From assembly GCA_021769555.1 (NCBI GenBank), contig JAETSR010000006.1, forward strand, positions 62,001-126,000: 64,000 nucleotides of DNA. The letters run 5' to 3'. This DNA comes from Clostridiaceae bacterium. Lineage in GTDB: Bacteria > Bacillota > Clostridia > Oscillospirales > Acutalibacteraceae. Of the stretch, positions 58,769-64,000 are shown piece after piece; within the stretch, counting starts at the first letter, position 1; each line of letters begins with the position of its first letter. The position numbers and the translations under genes are program-made. Under the pieces are notes generated by a model. The model ran no database searches. It was not told the DNA's origin and saw only the letters and a list, made by a program, of their open reading frames with translations.

Positions 58769-58969
58769 TCAGCGCCTGAGCATCAGCTCGTCTATGAGCC
58801 GGCGCATGTCGGCCTCGCTGTGAATCTCCTTCTGCCTCTCCTCAAGGGCAGACCAGATTTCCTCGGGCAGGTCGTGATAGCCCGGATAGTCAACAGGCAG
58901 AAGCCCTGCCATCATGCCGCTCCCGGGATAGCCTACGAATGTGCTGCCTCCCCACTGATACGGAAACAT
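58769..58969 (-). CDS. Small hypothetical protein (66 residues)
   Basis: Not recognised. The N-terminal half is rich in Gly, Pro, Tyr and aromatic residues (MFPYQWGGSTFVGYPGSGMM) and the C-terminal half is charged and helical (WSALEERQKEIHSEADMRRL). It has GGGGGTGA six bases before the ATG, but that site lies inside an inverted repeat that also resembles the terminator of the upstream methyltransferase gene, so translation may be damped or regulated. A terminator follows it, which supports a real gene. Confidence 0.55.
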   Translation of the reverse strand: MFPYQWGGSTFVGYPGSGMMAGLLPVDYPGYHDLPEEIWSALEERQKEIHSEADMRRLIDELMLRR

Positions 58970-59014
58970 AAAATCACCCCCGATGGCTAGTATGCGCCGG
59001 CTGGGGGTGATTTT
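58970..59014 (-). terminator. 12-bp inverted repeat: terminator of the methyltransferase gene that hides a ribosome site
   Basis: AAAATCACCCCC and GGGGGTGATTTT are perfect complements around a 21-base loop. In minus orientation the 3' arm ends in TTTT and contains the ribosome site of the small ORF at 58969. Confidence 0.65.
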
Positions 59015-59026
59015 GCCTGTGAAAAT

Positions 59027-59638
59027 TTACCGTATTTTTCTGGCAATTATGCGCTCATAGGCGTGCTCATGGTGAATGCCGCCCGGGTGGGTATCTTTGA
59101 AAGTGCCCTCGAGGTGGTGTACTGTCTCCCAGCCGTCATACTTTGCAGGGAGCTCGCCCACGTCAAAAAGGCTGTGGGTAAACGGGGCGTTGTCCGGCGT
59201 TGCGGGCAGGCGGTTGGTGAAAACGCCTATCGCATTATAGCCGCCGGTCCTTGTGTGCTCCTGCATTTTTTCTATGAAGCAGTCGCGGATTTCTTTTTCA
59301 GGCAGATGAAGCACACCGTGGGAAAGTATCACGTCGTAGTCCTTCTGAAACTCGAAAGCAGCCAAATCCTGGCAAAAGAAGCTGACCTCAGCACCCATCG
59401 CCTTCGCTGTTTCCTTGGCCTTGGCTATGCCGTTCTCCGAGATATCGAAAGCGTCAACAATGTGCCCAAGCTTTGCAAGGAATATAGAGTTTCTCCCTTC
59501 GCCGCACCCCACGTCCAGGACCAGTGAGCCCGGCCGGAATATGCCGTAGTACTCCCCCACGTCAACAGTCGGGCCTTTGGAAAATGTGGACACGTCCGCA
59601 TTGCCATATGTCTGCTCCCAGAAGGGCTTTTCCTGCAT
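59027..59638 (-). CDS. Class I SAM-dependent methyltransferase (TehB-like)
   Basis: The 203-residue protein has SAM motif I VLDVGCGEGRNSIFLAKLG, the acidic residue in VDAFDISENGIAKAKE, and VILSHGVLHLPEKE. Overall spacing resembles the tellurite-resistance TehB/UbiE group. Known: small-molecule methylation; substrate unknown. It lies 12 bases after lysC on the same strand, probably co-transcribed from the lysC promoter and ended by the hairpin at 58970-59014. Confidence 0.85.
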   Translation of the reverse strand: MQEKPFWEQTYGNADVSTFSKGPTVDVGEYYGIFRPGSLVLDVGCGEGRNSIFLAKLGHIVDAFDISENGIAKAKETAKAMGAEVSFFCQDLAAFEFQKDYDVILSHGVLHLPEKEIRDCFIEKMQEHTRTGGYNAIGVFTNRLPATPDNAPFTHSLFDVGELPAKYDGWETVHHLEGTFKDTHPGGIHHEHAYERIIARKIR

Positions 59639-59650
59639 TTTTATACCTCC

Positions 59651-60859
59651 TCAGTTTTCAAAAAACTTCGAGTGTATGGCCTCCACCGCCCGGTCGCTGT
59701 CAGACTTATGCACCAGGACGGAAATCTTTATCTCGCTGGTAGAAATCATCTGTATGTTCACGTTGCGGCTGAAGAGGGCCTCGAACATCTCGGCGGCAAC
59801 GCCCGGGTGGGTCTCCATGCCCGCGCCGACTATGGAGACCTTAGACACGTTGTCGTCGGCTACCAGGCTCGTGGCGCCAAGCTTCTCAGTGTACTCCTTC
59901 AAAAGCTCGATGGTGTCCTCCATGCGGTCCTTCTCCACGGTGAAGCTGATGTCTTTGGTGCCGTTGCGCCCGATGGACTGCAGTATTATGTCCACGTTCG
60001 TCCCCTTTGATGAGAGCTTCGAGAAAATCTTATAGGCAAGGCCGGGCTTATCCGGCACGCCGATTATTGAAATGCGGGCGATATTGTCGTCCTTTGCCAC
60101 GCCGCTTAATAGCATCTGTTCCACGCTGTTATCCTCCTTCACAATGGTCCCCTTTGCGCCGGTGAGGCTTGACAGGACCTCGAGCTCGATATTATACTTT
60201 TTCGCCATCTCAACAGAGCGGTTATGGAGCACCTGGGCCCCCAGTGTAGCCAGCTCCAGCATTTCGTCGTAGGTGATGGAGTCAAGCTTCTTCGCCCCGG
60301 GTATCTTTCTGGGGTCGGCGGTGTATACGCCGTCCACGTCGGTGTATATCTGGCACAAGTCCGCGTGCATGGCCGCCGCCATAGCCACGGCACTGGTATC
60401 AGAGCCGCCGCGGCCCAGGGTAGTCATGTCGCCGTAGCGGTTCACCCCCTGGAAGCCGGTTATCACCACTATGCGGCGCTTATCCAGCTCCTTCTTCACC
60501 CGGGAGGTGTCTATCTTCTTAATGCGCGCGTTCCCGTAGTCCGAGGTGGTGTCAAACCCCGCCTGCCAGCCCAGCAGGGATACAACGGGATATCCCATGC
60601 GCTCAATGGCCATAGCGAGAAGCGCCGCCGATATCTGCTCACCTGAGGAGAGCAGCATATCCATCTCCCGCTTGCTGGGCCGCTGGTTCACCTCCGCGGC
60701 CTTGGCGATAAGGTCGTCGGTGGTGTCACCCTGGGCGGAGACTACCACCAGCACATCATTGCCGCCCTTATAGGCGTTCGTGACAATATTTGCCACATTG
60801 TCAATGCGCTGGGCGTCCCGAACAGAGGTGCCGCCGAATTTCTGTACGATTAAAGCCAT
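59651..60859 (-). CDS. lysC: Aspartate kinase
   Basis: The ATG at 60859 (AGAGGGG upstream) gives 402 residues starting MALIVQKFGGTSVRDAQRI. The kinase domain has VVVSAQGDTTDDLI, FDTTSDYGNARI, GFQGVNRYGDMTTLGRGGSDTSAVAMAAAM and YTDVDGVYTADPR. Two C-terminal ACT domains follow (ISIIGVPDKPGLAYKIFSKL and VSIVGAGMETHPGVAAEMFEAL). Known: first step of lysine, threonine and methionine synthesis, with feedback inhibition through ACT domains. It has its own consensus promoter downstream of hom-thrB. Confidence 0.95.
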   Translation of the reverse strand: MALIVQKFGGTSVRDAQRIDNVANIVTNAYKGGNDVLVVVSAQGDTTDDLIAKAAEVNQRPSKREMDMLLSSGEQISAALLAMAIERMGYPVVSLLGWQAGFDTTSDYGNARIKKIDTSRVKKELDKRRIVVITGFQGVNRYGDMTTLGRGGSDTSAVAMAAAMHADLCQIYTDVDGVYTADPRKIPGAKKLDSITYDEMLELATLGAQVLHNRSVEMAKKYNIELEVLSSLTGAKGTIVKEDNSVEQMLLSGVAKDDNIARISIIGVPDKPGLAYKIFSKLSSKGTNVDIILQSIGRNGTKDISFTVEKDRMEDTIELLKEYTEKLGATSLVADDNVSKVSIVGAGMETHPGVAAEMFEALFSRNVNIQMISTSEIKISVLVHKSDSDRAVEAIHSKFFEN

Positions 60860-60883
60860 ATACAACCCCTCTAAGCTTTGATT

Positions 60884-60903
60884 TTAGCGTATTATAGCGC
60901 TAA
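60884..60903. promoter_or_regulatory. Inverted repeat around the lysC -10 box
   Basis: TTAGCG and CGCTAA flank 8 bases that include the minus-strand TATAAT (60891-60896). Its position over the -10 would suit a repressor site. Confidence 0.4.
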
Positions 60904-60919
60904 TAGAAATTTCTGTCAA
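60891..60919 (-). promoter_or_regulatory. Consensus promoter of lysC
   Basis: Minus strand: TTGACA, 17-base spacer, TATAAT; transcription start about 24 bases before the ATG. Confidence 0.85.
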
Positions 60920-60981
60920 TATGCGCCGGGAAATTCCGGCAGTTTATACATTCGTATGCGTGGAAGGGGAAAATCTTGCGG

Positions 60982-61560
60982 TCAGGTTTTACGCCCTTTT
61001 CTCAGCGCACGGTTCCCTCTCCAGAGCAGCCAGCTTATAAGCAGCAGGCCGGCTGCCGCCGCCAGGATAAAGATAACTGTATATTTTATTCCAACCTGCC
61101 CATAGTCCAGGAAGAAATAGATATAGTTTCCAGAAGCCGCTCCGAATATCAGGGCGAACAGCAGGTATGCCCCGGGCATTATGAGCGCCGCGGGCACCAA
61201 TTTCAGCGGGACCTCCCGCATATTGGCGGCAAGGGTAAAGTATGCCGCCGCTGCCAGAGGGTTTATCAGGTGCAGGAACAGAAACGCGCCGTTGAAGCTG
61301 AAATTTCCTGAGAACGCAAGGCAAGTCCCCATTACAAGCAGGAGCAGCACCGTGAAACAGAGATACAGCACCTGGGGCGCTCTCCTGCCCATAAGCGTAC
61401 AGACTCCCGCTGTCAGGAAGAAAATACCCGCAATAAAATTGCTCATAAATGTCAGCTCATACATGAACCGCAGGTACTGCCAGTACAGGGCCAGGGCTGA
61501 GGCTGTGAGCAGTATGCCTATAGCCAGCTGTGCTATGGCCCCTATGTCTTTCTTTGTCAC
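60982..61560 (-). CDS. Six-helix membrane protein of unknown function (possibly Pr6Pr-like)
   Basis: The 192-residue protein has six predicted helices, an N-terminal MTKKDIGAIAQLAIGILLTA and a basic C-terminal tail ending in RALRKGRKT. The segment LTFMSNFIAGIFFLTAGVCT and a central HLINPLAAAAYF recall the Pr6Pr membrane family, but I am not sure. Its start overlaps the thrB stop by 4 bases, so it is coupled to threonine synthesis. A role in amino-acid export is conceivable but has no motif support. Confidence 0.6.
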   Translation of the reverse strand: MTKKDIGAIAQLAIGILLTASALALYWQYLRFMYELTFMSNFIAGIFFLTAGVCTLMGRRAPQVLYLCFTVLLLLVMGTCLAFSGNFSFNGAFLFLHLINPLAAAAYFTLAANMREVPLKLVPAALIMPGAYLLFALIFGAASGNYIYFFLDYGQVGIKYTVIFILAAAAGLLLISWLLWRGNRALRKGRKT

Positions 61561-62453
61561 TCTATTACCACCTTCGCACCCTCCTGGTCGGCCTGGAGAA
61601 TCTCCACCCGCCAGCCGGTAATGCCCTTGTCCTCCAGGTGCGAGATACAGTTTTTGCCGAAGGCGCCTGCGTTTTCTGTCTCTATCATTGCAATAATGGT
61701 CGGCCCGGCGCCGCTGACATATGTTCCGAGGCTGCCCAGCTCATAGCTCATCCTGAACACGTTGTCGTAGTTCTCAATGAGCCCGGAGCGGTAGGGCTGG
61801 TGTATGCGGTCCTGAACGGCAACGCGCAAATTATGGAGCTCCCCTGAGAACAGGGAGGCGGTCATTAGCCCCGAGCGGGAGAGGTTATACACCGCGTCCT
61901 CCCGGCTGTACTCCTTTGGGAGGGCGGCCCTGGCCTTCTCGGTTTTCAGCTCGAATGGGGGTATCATCACGGCAAAGCGTATCTTGTCGCTAACGGGCAC
62001 GCTGACGCTGTAGACCCTCTCCCCCTCCATGGCCGAGGCAACCAGGCCTCCCGAGAGGGCGGGGCTGGTGTTGTCCGGGTGGCCCTCTATCTTGGCCGCG
62101 AGGTTTATAAGGTCCGTGTGGGACAATGGGTTGCCCATAAACCTGTTGGCCGCCAGAATGCCAGCGACTATGCAGGCAGAGCTGCTCCCAAGCCCTCTTG
62201 CCATGGGTATGTTGTTCTCCTGGATTATCTTGAGCCCCGGCAGCTTCTTGCCGCAGATATCATACAGGTGGCTGGCCGCCCAGAAGATTAGGTTGCTCTC
62301 GTCTTTCGGCACCTCCAAGCCGTCTGTGCAGCTTATGTCAAGGCCGTCGTATTCCTCCACCCACACCCTGTTCTTCATAGTGAGGGCTATCCCCAGCGAG
62401 TCGAAGCCGGAGCCGAGGTTGGCGCTGGTGGCCGGTACATCAATCCGTATCAT
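61557..62453 (-). CDS. thrB: Homoserine kinase
   Basis: The 298-residue GHMP kinase starts MIRIDVPATSANLGSGFDSLGIAL. The ATP loop reads NIPMARGLGSSSACIVAGILAAN, and GHPDNTSPALSGGLVAS and YVSGAGPTIIAMIE follow. It phosphorylates homoserine made by the Hom enzyme encoded 12 bases upstream. ThrC is not in the window. Confidence 0.96.
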   Translation of the reverse strand: MIRIDVPATSANLGSGFDSLGIALTMKNRVWVEEYDGLDISCTDGLEVPKDESNLIFWAASHLYDICGKKLPGLKIIQENNIPMARGLGSSSACIVAGILAANRFMGNPLSHTDLINLAAKIEGHPDNTSPALSGGLVASAMEGERVYSVSVPVSDKIRFAVMIPPFELKTEKARAALPKEYSREDAVYNLSRSGLMTASLFSGELHNLRVAVQDRIHQPYRSGLIENYDNVFRMSYELGSLGTYVSGAGPTIIAMIETENAGAFGKNCISHLEDKGITGWRVEILQADQEGAKVVIE

Positions 62454-62465
62454 CTGTGCGCCCCC

Positions 62466-63713
62466 TTAAAAATCAGATATCCTGACGCGGTTCAGGACCC
62501 TTACGCCGGTTTCCTCAAGCCTTTTGACGCACTCCTCGAGCTGCGCCTCGGTTATGTTCTTCACGGCCGCTCCCGCCTCTCCGGGGGCCTCCTCACGGCG
62601 GACTATCCTCGCCGCCCCGGGCAGGAGCTCCGCTGCCTTTGCAAAGGCCTCGTCCGACGAGCCAGGGCCCTGGACGCGGAGGAAACAGTCCCCGGTGATA
62701 TTCTCGAAGGGCTCGATATAGTCGGGCTTCGCGTCCTCCCAGAAGAGGTACTTCCTGGCCTTCATATGCTTTACGCAGTCGATAACATCCGCTACAACGG
62801 CGCTGGCCGTAGGCAGCTTGCCCGCGCCCTTGCCGTAAAACACCACGTCCCCGGTGGCGTCGCCCCTGACTAAAATGCCGTTGAACACGTCGTCAACATT
62901 TGCAAGCTGGCTCTCCCGGCTGATGAACATGGGGGCTACCATGATGGCTATGCGTCCGTTTTGTAGCATGCTCACCTGGCCTATGAGCTTTATCACCCCG
63001 CCCCAGGCGTCGGCGTAGGCCACGTCCTCAAGGGTTATTTTGGTTATGCCCTCGGTGTGCACGTCCTCGGGGTACACATGGGTGCCGAAGGCCAGGCTTG
63101 CGAGAATACATATCTTCCGGCAGGCGTCCGCGCCCTCCACGTCGGCGGAGGGGTCCCGCTCGGCATAGCCCAGCTCCTGGGCGAGCTTCAGGGCCTCCTC
63201 AAAGCCCATATGCTCCCTTATCATCTTTGTGAGGATAAAGTTTGTGGTGCCGTTCAGAATACCCGCTATTTCGCTGACCTCATTTGCCGCAAGGCACTGG
63301 CTGATTGGCCTGATAATGGGTATGCCCCCGCCCACGCTGGCCTCAAAGAGGAAATTGAGGTTATTCCTCTGGGCCAGGGCCAAAAGCTCCGCGCCCTTTG
63401 CCGCTACCAGCTCCTTGTTGGAGGTCACCACGGACTTGCCGTTCTCAAGGCACCGGCGCACAAAGGTATACGCCGGCTCGAGGCCGCCCATGCACTCCAC
63501 AACTATAGTGACCTCAGGGTCATTTAATATCACGTCAAAGTCTTTGGTAAACTTGCCGGCATACGGAAGCTCCGGGAACTCCCGCAAGTCCAGGATATGC
63601 CGTACCTTTATCTCCTCCTTGGCCCGGCGTGTTATGCTGTCCGTATGGGTCAAAAGCACCTCCAGCACGCCTGAGCCTACGACTCCGTGGCCCAATACTG
63701 CAATATCTGCCAT
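62466..63713 (-). CDS. hom: Homoserine dehydrogenase
   Basis: The 415-residue protein has the NAD(P) motif IAVLGHGVVGSGVLEVL, VVECMGGLEPA, SVVTSNKELVAAKG, SVGGGIPIIRPI and GTTNFILTKM, and ends with an ACT-like domain (about 335-415). It reduces aspartate semialdehyde to homoserine. It leads the hom - thrB - membrane-protein unit. The upstream gap of 40 bases holds a ribosome site (GGGAG) but no clear promoter, so transcription may come from the gene on the right edge. Confidence 0.95.
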   Translation of the reverse strand: MADIAVLGHGVVGSGVLEVLLTHTDSITRRAKEEIKVRHILDLREFPELPYAGKFTKDFDVILNDPEVTIVVECMGGLEPAYTFVRRCLENGKSVVTSNKELVAAKGAELLALAQRNNLNFLFEASVGGGIPIIRPISQCLAANEVSEIAGILNGTTNFILTKMIREHMGFEEALKLAQELGYAERDPSADVEGADACRKICILASLAFGTHVYPEDVHTEGITKITLEDVAYADAWGGVIKLIGQVSMLQNGRIAIMVAPMFISRESQLANVDDVFNGILVRGDATGDVVFYGKGAGKLPTASAVVADVIDCVKHMKARKYLFWEDAKPDYIEPFENITGDCFLRVQGPGSSDEAFAKAAELLPGAARIVRREEAPGEAGAAVKNITEAQLEECVKRLEETGVRVLNRVRISDF

Positions 63714-63753
63714 TTTATCACTCCCTGAAAATATTCTGTGCTAAATTTTTTCC

Positions 63754-64000
63754 TCACTGCCCCGGCACATCCGGCGTGTGGTCCTCCGGAGGCTCGTCCG
63801 TGGGCTCCTGGGTGGGTTCGTCAGTGGGCTCCTGGGTGGGCTCCTGAGTTGGCTCGTCGGTAGGACCTGTTGTTGGCGTGGGCTCGTCGCTGGGCGTGGG
63901 GTTAAAGCTCGGCGGGGGCTCCGGGGTATCCGTGGGCCCGGCCGAGGGGTCCGCGCTCGGGTCGGCGCTGGGATTCACGCTGGGCGACACTGAGGGCTTT
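63754..64000 (-). CDS. Pro/Thr/Glu-repeat C-terminal tail of a protein (partial, N-terminus off the right edge)
   Basis: The frame is open to base 64000, so only the C-terminal 80 or so residues are seen. They are low-complexity: PSADPSADPSAGPTDTPEPPP, then repeats of DEPTQEPTQEPT, ending DHTPDVPGQ. Known: such Pro/Thr-rich segments are wall-spanning linkers or tails of surface or LCP-like proteins. No anchoring motif is present at the C-terminus. The product cannot be named. Confidence 0.6.
   Translation of the reverse strand, partial: KPSVSPSVNPSADPSADPSAGPTDTPEPPPSFNPTPSDEPTPTTGPTDEPTQEPTQEPTDEPTQEPTDEPPEDHTPDVPGQ

Noticed and set aside
1-64000. CRISPR arrays, tRNA/rRNA genes, insertion sequences, prophage or integrase genes, attachment sites
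   Set aside because: Both strands were read for these; no repeat-spacer array, tRNA cloverleaf, transposase or integrase motif was found.

Overview
The window reads as a chromosomal segment of a moderately GC-rich Gram-positive anaerobe of the class Clostridia, probably a gut Oscillospiraceae/Ruminococcaceae-type bacterium. The evidence is the GlgC/GlgD pair, DUF1292 and DUF3892 small proteins, a CD1871A-type CXXC miniprotein, LCP wall-polymer ligases, SLH-anchored secretion, strong AGGAGG-type ribosome sites and many TTGACA-17-TATAAT promoters. No rRNA, tRNA, CRISPR array, insertion sequence or prophage was seen. The left edge cuts glgD and the right edge cuts a Pro/Thr-rich protein.

Layout. 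1-4.0 kb: glycogen genes glgB-glgC-glgD (minus). 4.0-7.9 kb: envelope operon GtrA - LCP - LCP - sugar nucleotidyltransferase. 8.0-10.0 kb: an HD protein, an unidentified RNA of about 570 nt with its own consensus promoter and terminator, a DUF1292 gene and a 6S-like RNA. 10.0-14.5 kb: nucleoside hydrolase, Gfo/Idh oxidoreductase, and divergent Mg transport genes mgtE (with a roughly 200-nt leader) and mgtC. 14.5-19.9 kb: acyltransferase with an AbrB-like regulator, an SLH-anchored GH5 glucanase, an M24 peptidase and an orphan EutH. 19.9-27.0 kb: cell-surface genes (SGNH protein, MBOAT acyltransferase, DUF2142 protein, LtaS-like phosphotransferase, EamA transporter). 27-30 kb: lone ABC ATPase, then deoD-deoB.

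30-47 kb is the carbohydrate core. One operon (37596 to 31447, minus) holds a FucI-fold isomerase, both halves of a split transketolase, an FGGY kinase and a DUF5060/apiosidase-like glycosidase, with a divergent LacI repressor. Isomerase plus kinase plus transketolase plus apiosidase-like enzyme fits the transketolase route for D-apiose. A second operon (47002 to 38813, minus) starts with a LacI-ribokinase fusion protein, followed by an ABC sugar importer, an ADP-ribosylglycohydrolase-family enzyme and ribokinase. A GH4 glycosidase lies to the left.

47-64 kb: HAD phosphatase, cytoplasmic GH5, aminoglycoside-phosphotransferase-like kinase, GH13 alpha-glucosidase, an MFS exporter preceded by a leader-peptide/alternative-hairpin region, a TlpA - CXXC miniprotein - 4Fe-4S membrane protein operon, DUF3892, ComM-like ATPase, sfsA, a BlaI-type repressor, a methyltransferase, and the threonine-pathway genes lysC, thrB and hom with a small membrane protein between thrB and lysC.

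The points most worth following up are the 570-nt RNA, the apiose-like operon, the LacI-kinase fusion operon, the attenuator-like leader before the MFS gene and the three-gene TlpA/CXXC/4Fe-4S unit. All functional names rest on reading motifs by eye; no database search was possible.
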